Assembly: GCF_001421505.1 (NCBI RefSeq)
Contig: NZ_LMKL01000001.1
Coordinates: forward strand, 310,001-374,000
Source of the DNA: Sphingomonas sp. Leaf17
GTDB lineage: Bacteria > Pseudomonadota > Alphaproteobacteria > Sphingomonadales > Sphingomonadaceae
Reading direction: 5' to 3'
DNA: 64,000 bases
Position numbers and translations under genes: made by a program. Under the pieces are notes generated by a model. It saw nothing but the letters and a program-made list of their open reading frames with translations, ran no database searches and had not been told where the DNA came from. The first letter of the stretch is position 1. Every line of letters begins with the position of its first letter. This document shows positions 25,771 through 34,038 of the stretch, one piece after another.

Positions 25771-27540
25771 GTGACCTCCATTCTCGGTATCGACCGCTCC
25801 ATTCTCGGCCAACCGTGGCGCTGGCGCTCACTTGCCGCCGATGCGCGCGACCCCGGCTTTACGCCCGACGATCTCGTGACGCAGCTGCTGCTGGCCAGGG
25901 GCTGCGCGCGCGAAGACCTCGCCGCGTACCGGGTGCCGAGCATTCGCGGATTCATGCCCGACCCGTCGATCTTCCGCGACATGGACCGCGCCGCCGAACG
26001 GCTGGCCGATGCGGTGGCGGCGGGCGAACAGGTGGCGATCTTCGGCGACTACGACGTCGATGGCGCGACCTCGGCCGCGTTGCTGCTGCTGGTGCTGCGC
26101 GCCTTGGGGATCGAGGCACGCCCCTATATTCCCGACCGGATGCTGGAGGGGTACGGCCCGACCGGTACGGCGATGGTCGCACTGGCCGGTGCCGGCGCCA
26201 CGCTGATCGTCACCGTCGATTGCGGCGCGCAGGCGTTTGCCGCGCTGGACGAGGCGCGCGCGGTCGGGGTCGACGTGATCGTGGTCGATCACCACAAATG
26301 CGCCGCCGCCCTGCCCCACGCGCTGGCGCTGGTGAACCCGAACCGGCTGGATGAGGGCGAGGGCGCGGCGCACGGGCATCTGGCGGCGGTCGGCGTCGCG
26401 TTCCTGCTGGCCGCCGCGCTGGTGCGGACGTTGCGCGCACGGGGCTTCTTTGCGGGGCGTGCGGAGCCGAAGCTGATCGACCTGCTCGATCTGGTCGCAC
26501 TGGGCACGGTCGCCGACGTGGCCCAGTTGCGCGGGCTGAACCGTGCGTTCGTCGCACAGGGGCTGAAGGTGATGGCCGCGCGGCGCAACATTGGCATCAA
26601 CGCGCTGATCGAGGCGTCGCGGCTGACGCGCAGTCCGGTCGCGAGCGATCTTGGCTTTGCACTCGGGCCGCGCATCAACGCCGGCGGGCGGGTCGGCCAG
26701 TCGGACCTGGGCGTGCGCCTGCTGACCACGCAGGATCCGGTCGAGGCGAAGGCCATCGCCACCGAACTCGACCGGCTGAACGCCGAGCGCCGGGTGATCG
26801 AGGGCGGCGTGCAGGAGGAAGCCGACGGCCTGGCCCGCGCGGCGGTCGATGCGGGGCGGCGGGTCGTCGTCGTGGCCGGGCGGGGCTGGCATGCGGGCGT
26901 CATCGGCATCGTCGCCGGGCGGCTGAAGGAGAAGTTCGGGCGGCCCGCCGTCGTCATCGCCATCGACGAGCACGGCGTCGGCAAGGGGTCGGCGCGGTCG
27001 GTGTCGGGCGTCGATCTGGGCGCGGCGATCCTGGCGGCCAGGGAGCACGACCTGATCGTCGCCGGCGGCGGCCACGCGATGGCCGCCGGACTGACCATCG
27101 CCGAGGATGCGATCCCCGCGCTGGCCGATTTTCTGGAGGACCGGCTGGCCGAGGGCGTCGACCGGTCGAGCGGTGACCGCGCGCTGCTGGTCGATGCGAT
27201 CCTCGCGCCCGGCGGCGTCACCCCGACGCTGGTCGAGGCGATGGAGGCCGGCGGCCCCTACGGCATGGGCTGGCCCGCGCCGCGCATCGCCGCCGGGCCG
27301 GTCCGCGTCGTGCGCTGCGACGTCGTCGGCACCGATCATGTCCGCGCGATCGTGGCCGGCGACGATGGACGGTCCCTGAAGACCGTGGCGTTCCGCCAGG
27401 CGGAGACGGCGCTGGGCCAGGCCCTGCTGGGTGCGGCTCCGCATCGCCGGCTGTGGCTGGCGGGCCGGGTGAAGATCGACGACTGGGGATCGAAGCCGGC
27501 CGCGGAGCTGCATGTCGAGGACGCCGCCTGGGCCGACTGA
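25771..27540 (+). CDS. recJ: Single-stranded-DNA-specific exonuclease RecJ
   Basis: 589-residue 5'-3' ssDNA exonuclease for recombination and mismatch repair. DHH phosphoesterase motifs: FGDYDVDGATSAALL (motif I), TVDCGAQAF (II), VVDHHKCAAALPHA (III) and LGTVADV (IV). The DHHA1 domain shows GRGWHAGVIGIVAGRLKEKF and GGGHAMAAG, followed by an OB-like C-terminus. The start is a GTG at 25771, with homologous residues beginning right after. Confidence 0.95.
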   Translation: MTSILGIDRSILGQPWRWRSLAADARDPGFTPDDLVTQLLLARGCAREDLAAYRVPSIRGFMPDPSIFRDMDRAAERLADAVAAGEQVAIFGDYDVDGATSAALLLLVLRALGIEARPYIPDRMLEGYGPTGTAMVALAGAGATLIVTVDCGAQAFAALDEARAVGVDVIVVDHHKCAAALPHALALVNPNRLDEGEGAAHGHLAAVGVAFLLAAALVRTLRARGFFAGRAEPKLIDLLDLVALGTVADVAQLRGLNRAFVAQGLKVMAARRNIGINALIEASRLTRSPVASDLGFALGPRINAGGRVGQSDLGVRLLTTQDPVEAKAIATELDRLNAERRVIEGGVQEEADGLARAAVDAGRRVVVVAGRGWHAGVIGIVAGRLKEKFGRPAVVIAIDEHGVGKGSARSVSGVDLGAAILAAREHDLIVAGGGHAMAAGLTIAEDAIPALADFLEDRLAEGVDRSSGDRALLVDAILAPGGVTPTLVEAMEAGGPYGMGWPAPRIAAGPVRVVRCDVVGTDHVRAIVAGDDGRSLKTVAFRQAETALGQALLGAAPHRRLWLAGRVKIDDWGSKPAAELHVEDAAWAD

Positions 27541-27559
27541 CGTTTTGGCAAAACAGGCC

Positions 27560-27588
27560 TTGACGCCTACCCGATCCCGGCGTAATCG
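27560..27588 (+). promoter_or_regulatory. Sigma-70 promoter of tRNA-Glu
   Basis: TTGACG (27560-27565), a 17-bp spacer and TAATCG (27583-27588), 15 bases before the mature tRNA. Good consensus and spacing. Confidence 0.75.
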
Positions 27589-27603
27589 CGCCCCTCACCG
27601 CAC

Positions 27604-27678
27604 GGCCCCTTCGTCTAGCGGTTAGGACGCGGCCCTTTCACGGCTGAAGCACGGGTTCGATTCCCGTAGGGGTCACCA
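27604..27678 (+). tRNA. tRNA-Glu (anticodon TTC)
   Basis: 75-nt cloverleaf with acceptor GGCCCCT/AGGGGTC, D arm GTC...GAC, anticodon stem CGGCC/GGCTG with loop CTTTCAC (anticodon TTC), T arm ACGGG-TTCGATT-CCCGT and encoded CCA. Confidence 0.97.
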
Positions 27679-27680
27679 TC

Positions 27681-27699
27681 CTTTGCCACATCGGCAAAG
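27681..27699 (+). terminator. Hairpin after tRNA-Glu
   Basis: CTTTGCC-acatc-GGCAAAG starts two bases after the CCA end. The following sequence is only weakly T-rich (TCTTGC). Confidence 0.55.
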
Positions 27700-28398
27700 T
27701 CTTGCGGTCGCTGGCGAATTACGGACGCTTTCGCCATTTCTGGGTCAACGGAATGCGGCAAGGCGATCTGCATGGCCGCCCCCTTCAAAGATTGTCGCAC
27801 TGGCATTTGCCACTTTCGACGGATGATCCCTGCGGCGCTGTGCCCGTTCCTCGACAGTATTGCGAGCGAGTATACGCGGACGCTCGATACCAGCGATCCC
27901 GACCAGGCTCGTCAGTACCATCGTCTGCTCGTGACCATCGCCGGTCGGCACGCGTGATGATCGACGCCGATCCTGAGGGTAGCAGCGATCATCCGTTTCA
28001 GGGCATGGCGCGGAAACTGGCTACGATCGGACTGGAAGTGCCTGTGGCTTGACGGATCATGATCCGCGTCGCGCGCGACGACCCCAGCCCGCTCCCACGG
28101 CTTGAGAGGCAGCGGCGTTGCATCTCGTTGAGAGGCAGCGGCGTGGCGTCTCGAACGTGGGCGACCTTGGTCCGGTCGCCTGCGGCAACCACATCGCCTT
28201 CCCGATAGGATCAGCTTTGGACGACGCGATCGCCCGAACGTGCCGCAATGGGTGGTGCGCGGCATACGCGCCGGGAACAGATCCGGTACGAGCCGATCAG
28301 CGGCCAGTTCCCGATGCCGACGTGAGACCGATATGGTTTGTGGCAAATGGATCGCGCTCGAATTTACTGAGGCCAAACGATCGTCCCGGGTCCGATCG
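27700..28398 (+). other. Gene-poor stretch downstream of tRNA-Glu
   Basis: About 700 bases with no confident gene. The best candidates are two short, possibly coupled reading frames: 27823-27957 (44 codons, starting MIPAALCPFLDSI) and 27957-28052 (31 codons), joined by a TGATG-type overlap, but neither has a clear ribosome-binding site. A tandem repeat follows at 28102-28153. No integrase or attachment duplication of the tRNA end is visible. It could be decayed DNA next to a tRNA integration site. Confidence 0.4.
28102..28153. repeat. 26-bp tandem repeat, two copies
   Basis: Units 28102-28127 and 28128-28153 begin TTGAGAGGCAGCGGCGT and differ at two positions. It lies in the gene-poor stretch after tRNA-Glu. 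Confidence 0.85.
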
Positions 28399-28992
28399 TC
28401 AACCTGACTGGCAAATGCCACGCTCCTGACAGGCGCGCGCGACATGTATCTGCTCGCGGCAGACGTCCAGAATCTCGTCCGCCAGCGGCGATCCGTCGGG
28501 GCAGGCGCGTGACAGCACAACCGCACCTAGCAAATGCGCGAACAGATCAATCGCTTGCGCGCGGACCTTGTGCCGATCCCCGTCGCCCGGCGATCTTCCA
28601 CGTTCGACCGCGTCCAGCATGTTTTCGATTCCTGCGGCGAACGTCTCCTTGATGTCCGTTGATTGACGCGCCGCGTCACCGGACAGCGCCGCCATCGTGC
28701 AGCCGTCGCCTCGCCCGTCCCGATGTGCCCGCGACAGATAGAAATCGATGAATGCGTGGACATCAACCTGCTCGGCCTCGCCAAGGAACTGGGCGATCCC
28801 GCGCTCGGCCGTCTCGGCCATCAGATCCGCTTTGGATTCGAAGTGCTTGTAGAACCCGCCATGGGTCAGCCCGGCAGCGGCCATCAGGTCCGCCACGCTG
28901 AGGCCGTCATAGCCACGTTCGCGAAACAGCGCCGAGGCTGTCTCGACGATGCGCGCCCGATTTTCCTGCGATTGCGCCTTGGTGATCTTCAT
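28399..28992 (-). CDS. TetR family transcriptional regulator
   Basis: 197-residue repressor. The N-terminal HTH (RARIVETASALFRERGYDGL, DLMAAAGLTHGGFYKHF) and the helical ligand domain include a Cys in GDGCTMAALSGDAARQ and RACPDGSPLADEIL. It is closely related to the second TetR protein at 54.8 kb, sharing the GC-M-A-L segment and AVVLSRA. Start ATG 28992 follows AGAGG. It is divergent from the SDR-quinone reductase pair and separated by a 23-bp inverted repeat, so it probably represses both directions. Confidence 0.9.
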   Translation of the reverse strand: MKITKAQSQENRARIVETASALFRERGYDGLSVADLMAAAGLTHGGFYKHFESKADLMAETAERGIAQFLGEAEQVDVHAFIDFYLSRAHRDGRGDGCTMAALSGDAARQSTDIKETFAAGIENMLDAVERGRSPGDGDRHKVRAQAIDLFAHLLGAVVLSRACPDGSPLADEILDVCREQIHVARACQERGICQSG

Positions 28993-29021
28993 CCCGCACC
29001 TCTTTATCCGATCGCCTCCAT

Positions 29022-29081
29022 ACATTGATGCCATTCATAATCAAAGCACTTGACGTTATTGATTATGAATGACATCAATGT
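29022..29081. promoter_or_regulatory. TetR operator: inverted repeat of 23-bp arms
   Basis: Arms 29022-29044 and 29059-29081 are reverse complements with one mismatch, 14 bases apart. Each contains a 20-mer TTGATGCCATTCATAATCAA (or its mirror) that is itself a TTGAT...ATCAA dyad. A TTGACG in the spacer may be a -35 box for the rightward genes. Confidence 0.8.
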
Positions 29082-29141
29082 GCCTCGTTGGTCGGGATGG
29101 CAGGGCGGTCATTCCCCACAACTTTCGGTACCGGCGCCCTG

Positions 29142-29963
29142 ATGGACAATGACATGACGACAGAAAAACCCGTGGCGCTCGTAACCGGCGCATCTTCAGG
29201 AATAGGCGAAGCGGCCGCCAACAACCTCCTGGCGGCAGGCTATACGGTCTACGGCACGAGCAGGCGCAGCGCGGCGGCGGGTGAGCGGCCGTTCCCGCTG
29301 CTGGCGCTCGACGTGACGCAGGATGCGTCCGTGACGGCCGCGATCGCCGACGTGCAGCGCCGCGAAGGGCGCATCGACCTGCTGGTAAACAACGCAGGCA
29401 TCAGCATCATGGGCGCGGCCGAGGAGAGTTCCATCGAGCAGGTCCGCACGGTGTTCGAGACCAACTTCCACGGCGTCGTCCGCGTGACCAATGCGGTCCT
29501 GCCGATCATGCGACGGCAGGGTCGCGGGCGCATCCTCAATATCGGCTCCGGCCTGGGCCTCATTCCCGCGCCGTTCAACGCCTATTACGCGGCGACCAAA
29601 CACGCGCTGGAGGGATATTCGGAATCCCTCGACCATGAAGTTCGCGGGTTCGGCGTGCGCGTCGTGGTGATCGAACCCGGCACCACGCGGACACCGTTCG
29701 AGACGAACACGGCTTCGTCGGACCGGCCGCTTGCCGATTACGATGCGCTGCGTGCGAAATATTTCGCCGCCTATGACGCGGCGTTGGCCGGCGGGGCAAC
29801 CGCGCAAAGCGTCGCGACGACGATCGTTCTGGCAGCGCGCGCCGCAAAACCCGCACTGCGCTACACGTCCGGCAAGGATGCGAAGCAGGGTGCCTTCGCC
29901 CGAAGGTTTCTGCCCCGCGCGATGTTCGACCGGATCCTGCACAAGCAATTCGGGCTTGCGTGA
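29142..29963 (+). CDS. SDR family oxidoreductase
   Basis: Classical short-chain dehydrogenase of about 273 residues: cofactor loop TGASSGIG (with ALVTG before it), LLVNNAGIS and the catalytic YYAATK with the upstream Ser in IGSGLGLI. The fold and C-terminal half (IEPGTTRTPFE) resemble carbonyl or ketone reductases. Starts at 29142 or 29154 are both possible. It is followed after 39 bases by a quinone reductase gene, and both probably answer to the divergent TetR. Confidence 0.88.
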   Translation: MDNDMTTEKPVALVTGASSGIGEAAANNLLAAGYTVYGTSRRSAAAGERPFPLLALDVTQDASVTAAIADVQRREGRIDLLVNNAGISIMGAAEESSIEQVRTVFETNFHGVVRVTNAVLPIMRRQGRGRILNIGSGLGLIPAPFNAYYAATKHALEGYSESLDHEVRGFGVRVVVIEPGTTRTPFETNTASSDRPLADYDALRAKYFAAYDAALAGGATAQSVATTIVLAARAAKPALRYTSGKDAKQGAFARRFLPRAMFDRILHKQFGLA

Positions 29964-30002
29964 ATCCCCCCGTTTTCCAGTTTGTTACAGCAAGGATATG
30001 AC

Positions 30003-30992
30003 ATGAAAGCCGTTCGGTTCCATGAGACAGGCGACGCAAATGTCCTCACCTGCGAGGACGTTCCCGACCCGGTACCCCAGGATCATGAAGTCCTGATCCG
30101 GGTCGAGGCGACGGGCGTAAATTTCGCGGACGTCATGCGTCGGCGAGGAGACGATTATCCCGAGGCGACGCCCCTGCCCTTCACGCTGGGCGCGGAGATT
30201 GCCGGAACGATTGTCGCGACAGGCAAGGCGGTGACCTCGCTTCAGGTCGGAATGTCGGTGCTGGCAGTGCCGGGGGCGGGAGGATATGCGCAGTATATCT
30301 GCGTGCCCGAGGCGATCGTCGTGCCCTTGCCGGATGGCGTGGCGCCCGTTCATGCCGCCGCCATCGTCGCCAACGGACTGACCGCCGCGCTGGTCCTGCG
30401 CAACGCCGCCCGTCTGGTGGCGGGGGAAACCATATTGATCGAAGCCGCCGCCGGGGGCCTTGGCTCGTTCGCGGTCCAGCTGGCCAAACACTACGGTGCC
30501 GGAAAGGTCATCGCCGCAGCCAGCACACCGGAAAAACGCGCCCTCGCCGAGCGTCTCGGAGCGGACGCGACCGTCGATTATGCCGCCCCCGACTGGGCCG
30601 ATCAGGTGCTGGCCCTGACCGATGGAAAAGGCGTCGACATCATCCTGGAAACCGCAGGTGGGGATAATGTTGCCGAGGCATTCAAGGCGCTGGCGACATT
30701 CGGCCGCATGATCTTCATCGGCCAGTCCAGCGGCGAGACGAGCCTGATCGACCCGTGGGCGCTGACCGTTTCCAACCACACGCTCACAAGCTTCTATGTG
30801 GGAGCCTATCTGGCGTTCCCGGCGCTCATCCAGTCGACCATAGCCGAAATCGTCGGACTGATCGTCTCCGGACATATCGCATTGCAGGTGAATACCGTCC
30901 TGCCGCTCGCAAAGGCCGCCGAAGCCCATCGCCTGCTGGAAAGCCGCCGGACTTCAGGAAAAGTCGTATTGCAGCCGTGGGGCGACGCGTAA
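30003..30992 (+). CDS. NADPH:quinone reductase-type zinc-independent MDR
   Basis: 329-residue medium-chain dehydrogenase/reductase of the quinone oxidoreductase group: N-terminal GroES-like domain (VRVEATGVNFADVMRRRG type), Rossmann loop EAAAGGLGSFAVQLAKHYGA, and no zinc Cys cluster. It reduces quinones or enones with NADPH. AAGGA lies 6 bases before the ATG. It is the second gene behind the TetR operator and is terminated by the hairpin at 31100. Confidence 0.88.
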   Translation: MKAVRFHETGDANVLTCEDVPDPVPQDHEVLIRVEATGVNFADVMRRRGDDYPEATPLPFTLGAEIAGTIVATGKAVTSLQVGMSVLAVPGAGGYAQYICVPEAIVVPLPDGVAPVHAAAIVANGLTAALVLRNAARLVAGETILIEAAAGGLGSFAVQLAKHYGAGKVIAAASTPEKRALAERLGADATVDYAAPDWADQVLALTDGKGVDIILETAGGDNVAEAFKALATFGRMIFIGQSSGETSLIDPWALTVSNHTLTSFYVGAYLAFPALIQSTIAEIVGLIVSGHIALQVNTVLPLAKAAEAHRLLESRRTSGKVVLQPWGDA

Positions 30993-31099
30993 CGAACTGC
31001 GTCGGATTTGTCGGGGCCGTGACCTCCTGAAAAAAGAGAACCGTGACGGGCAAGACGACGACCACGTCTGCCCCCTCCGGTCGCGAGCGCGCGGGGGAA

Positions 31100-31134
31100 G
31101 CAACGGGCAAGTTCAAACCCGCCCGTTGCTTTTC
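31100..31134 (+). terminator. Terminator after the SDR-quinone reductase pair
   Basis: GCAACGGGC-(12 nt)-GCCCGTTGC followed by TTTTC. It lies in the 435-base gap 30993-31427, where I see no gene; the remainder holds the leader of the GH27 gene. Confidence 0.75.
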
Positions 31135-31427
31135 ATTTCGGCAGCAAAAACTGCCCGCGCGGCGTCGCCGAGCTGCGGGTACGGCCGCTCAGTGCCGTAA
31201 TCGTCGAGCCGCGGGTTGCGCCTGCGAGCGTTGAAGCTTTGGAACGATCCGTTCGCCGCCAGGCTTCCTTCAGGATGCCGATGATCCGCTCTTGCGAAAA
31301 CCGCGCTTCATCTGTCCGGTCCTCTGCTTCTCCCGACCAGCGGCGGTAGTTTGCGATAGGTCCGGGCACCGGGTGGTCGTAAGCTGAGGTTCGTGCTCCT
31401 GGATCCGGCGGGCAAAACGAGAGGCAG

Positions 31428-32786
31428 ATGATGGACGAACCGCAAGTCAATCGCCGGGACATACTGACCTCCGCGCTTGCCGCGACGGCTGTGACGATGG
31501 TGCCGCCGGCGATTGCCGAGGCGCATGCGCCGGGTGCCGGGTTGCTTGCTCCGCGGCCTCCGATGGGCTGGAACAGCTGGAACAGTTTCGCGACCACGAT
31601 CACCGAGGCGCAGGCGCGTGAGACGGCCGCGATCATGGCAAGCAAGCTGCTGCCGTTCGGCTACGACATCTTTACCGTCGACATCCAGTGGTACGAGCCG
31701 GAAGCGTCGAGTTACGCCTATAGCGGTAATCCGGTGCCGGCGATGGACGGGTATGGCCGGCTGGTCCCGGCACCAAACCGCTTCCCGTCGAGCGCCGACG
31801 GGTCCGGCTTCACGACGCTGGCCGCCGACGTCCACCGCATGGGCATGAAGTTCGGCATCCACCTGATGCGCGGTATCCCACGGTTGGCGGTGAAGAGGAA
31901 TCTGCCCGTCCTCGGCACGACGTATCGCGCCGGCGATATCGCCGATACGACCAGCATCTGTTCGTGGAATCCCGACATGTACGGCGTCGACATGACGAAG
32001 CCGGGCGCGCAGGCCTATTACGACAGCGTGTTTAGGCTGTATGCCGACTGGGGCGTCGATTTCGTCAAGATGGACGACATGAGCCGCCCCTATGACGCGC
32101 ACGCGCCCGAGATCGAGGGCGCGCACAGGGCGATCGTCAACACCGGTCGCCCGATGATGCTCAGCCTGTCCCCCGGCGAAACGCCGGTGATCCGTGGCGA
32201 TCACGTTCGCCGATATGCGCAGATGTGGCGGATCAGCGATGATTTCTGGGACGAATGGGCGATGCTGGAGGCGCAGTTCACCCGGCTGGAGAACTGGAAC
32301 ACCTGGCGTCGCCCCGGCGCATGGCCCGATGCCGATATGCTGCCGCTGGGCCGGCTGGCACTGGGCCAGCGCGATACGAAGTTCACGCCCGACGAACAGC
32401 GCACGCTGATGACCCTGTGGTCGATCGCCCGCTCGCCGCTCATTATGGGGGGTGACCTGCGCCATCTCGATGCGCCGACGCTGGCGCTGCTGACCAACCG
32501 CGAGGTGCTGGCGGTCAATCAGGCGAGCACCGACAACCGTCCGCATTTCGTGCAGGACGGCACCCGCATCTGGTCCGCCCGGCCGGAGGGGAGCCAGGAC
32601 CGCTACCTTGCGATGTTCAACACCACCGACAAGCCCATGGACGTGACGATCCCCCTGCGCGATCTCGGCAAGTCCGGATCGGTGGCCGTCCGCGACCTGT
32701 GGTCCGGTCGGGCCGTCGGCACCGCCCGCGACCATATCACGCGGATGGTATCGCCGCATGGTGCCGGGCTGTATCGACTGACCTGA
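31428..32786 (+). CDS. Glycoside hydrolase family 27 (alpha-galactosidase-like)
   Basis: 452 residues. The N-terminus has a twin-Arg-like signal (NRRDILTSALAATAVTMVPP), so it is probably periplasmic. GH27 barrel motifs: PPMGWNSWNSF, the nucleophile Asp in VDFVKMDDM and the acid/base region RISDDFWDEW, with GGDLRHLD at the barrel end and a C-terminal beta domain. The residues around the active site (DIQWYEPE instead of DDGW) differ from classical alpha-galactosidases, so another alpha-linked sugar is possible. It stands alone, with no receptor or regulator beside it. Confidence 0.87.
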   Translation: MMDEPQVNRRDILTSALAATAVTMVPPAIAEAHAPGAGLLAPRPPMGWNSWNSFATTITEAQARETAAIMASKLLPFGYDIFTVDIQWYEPEASSYAYSGNPVPAMDGYGRLVPAPNRFPSSADGSGFTTLAADVHRMGMKFGIHLMRGIPRLAVKRNLPVLGTTYRAGDIADTTSICSWNPDMYGVDMTKPGAQAYYDSVFRLYADWGVDFVKMDDMSRPYDAHAPEIEGAHRAIVNTGRPMMLSLSPGETPVIRGDHVRRYAQMWRISDDFWDEWAMLEAQFTRLENWNTWRRPGAWPDADMLPLGRLALGQRDTKFTPDEQRTLMTLWSIARSPLIMGGDLRHLDAPTLALLTNREVLAVNQASTDNRPHFVQDGTRIWSARPEGSQDRYLAMFNTTDKPMDVTIPLRDLGKSGSVAVRDLWSGRAVGTARDHITRMVSPHGAGLYRLT

Positions 32787-32812
32787 CGCCTCCATGCGCT
32801 GATGATGCGTCG

Positions 32813-34036
32813 TCAGGGTGAGGGCGTGGCCATCGGCCGCATCGTCATGCTGACCGGGCCGGACGAGCGACGGGCAGCCAGACGACGCCGCCAGTGGAGC
32901 AGGCCGGTCACGAACAGCAGCGTCGGCATGATACCGATCAGAACGACAAGGCCGCGAACGGCCATGCCGATGATCAAGCCGCGACCACCACTCGAACCGC
33001 CACCAATCGAACCGCCGCCAATCGAACCATCGTGCAGCGGACGGACCCAGGCATTGATTCTGGCACCGATATTTCCCTTGCTGACGTCGTGGATCGCCAG
33101 CACCCGGCCGGAATAGCGGTCGACAAACACATAGCTGCCGGGAAAGCGCCGGTGCGGGTCGCCAGCCACCTGCATGCGGATCCGCAGCGGCGCATCGACG
33201 GTGCCGGACACATCGACAAAGGCCAGCTGCGTATCCGGCATCACCCGACGTGCCACAGCCAGCGCGCGGGCGATGGATATCGGCTTCCCCGCCCGCGCGG
33301 ATGCCCAGGCGGATGATCTTGGATCGGGTACCGCATCGGGGGCCAGCAGCGCGGCCTTCACCGTTGGCAGGGCAAGGATGACGCCGGTCGCCACCAGCAC
33401 GATGAGCAGTCCGGCGCTCCACACACCCGTCAGCTTGTGCAGGTCGCGCAGACGACGCAGCGGCACCGCGTCGCGCTTGAACGCGATCGCCTTGCTCCAG
33501 CGCCCGCGCGGCCACCAGGTAACGATCCCCGTCAGCAGCAGCAGCAGCAGGACGACGCCCGACCAGCCGACAACCTGCATGCCGACCGGCCCGGCCAGCA
33601 ATTCCATATGCAGTTCATACAGCCAGCTCATCAGATAACCGCCCCACGGTGCGACGCGCAGGATCCGGCTGCCGTCGGCGGTAAACCAGACCATCTGCCG
33701 GGGCACCGGATGACCGCCGCCGGCGACGGCGGGGTAGTAGCGCGCCGGGATCGCGCCCCCCTCACCCGTCACCTCGAACGACCATTTGCCGGCGGGATCG
33801 AATCCGCTTGCCCGCGCGGTCGCCAGCGCGCGGTCCCAGACCGGTGACGTCCAGCCCGGCGCGGGCATCGCCGGCTCGCTCCGCGCGACCGGGTGCAGCG
33901 CCTCGTCGATGCCGACATAGAACACCAGCGCCGACCCCGTCAGCCCGATCACGACGAACAGCAGCCCGAGCGACAGCCCGAGCCACAGGTGGATGCGCCG
34001 CATGATGACGCGCCATGACGGTCCCCGCGCCGCCAT
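32813..34036 (-). CDS. PepSY-associated TM protein (iron-regulated reductase type)
   Basis: Inner-membrane protein of 407 residues with four predicted helices: RIHLWLGLSLGLLFVVIGL, VVGWSGVVLLLLLLTGIVTWW, LTGVWSAGLLIVLVATGVI and a helix near residue 360. It has large periplasmic PepSY-like parts and ends in a short cytoplasmic tail. PiuB/FpvG-type members reduce or release metal from siderophores in the periplasm. It starts two bases after the TonB receptor stop and is the last gene of the DUF2946-receptor-PepSY cluster. A Gly/Ser-rich stretch of five IGGGS-like units lies near residue 340. Confidence 0.87.
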   Translation of the reverse strand: MAARGPSWRVIMRRIHLWLGLSLGLLFVVIGLTGSALVFYVGIDEALHPVARSEPAMPAPGWTSPVWDRALATARASGFDPAGKWSFEVTGEGGAIPARYYPAVAGGGHPVPRQMVWFTADGSRILRVAPWGGYLMSWLYELHMELLAGPVGMQVVGWSGVVLLLLLLTGIVTWWPRGRWSKAIAFKRDAVPLRRLRDLHKLTGVWSAGLLIVLVATGVILALPTVKAALLAPDAVPDPRSSAWASARAGKPISIARALAVARRVMPDTQLAFVDVSGTVDAPLRIRMQVAGDPHRRFPGSYVFVDRYSGRVLAIHDVSKGNIGARINAWVRPLHDGSIGGGSIGGGSSGGRGLIIGMAVRGLVVLIGIMPTLLFVTGLLHWRRRLAARRSSGPVSMTMRPMATPSP

Positions 34037-34038
34037 CG

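Noticed and set aside
27702..28052. 116-codon frame after tRNA-Glu
   Set aside because: Begins inside the terminator hairpin surroundings, has no ribosome-binding site and no domain; composition looks non-coding.
31308..33515. Long minus-strand frame over the GH27 gene
   Set aside because: Runs across the GH27 gene and the intergenic region in a frame different from the PepSY gene; no domain.
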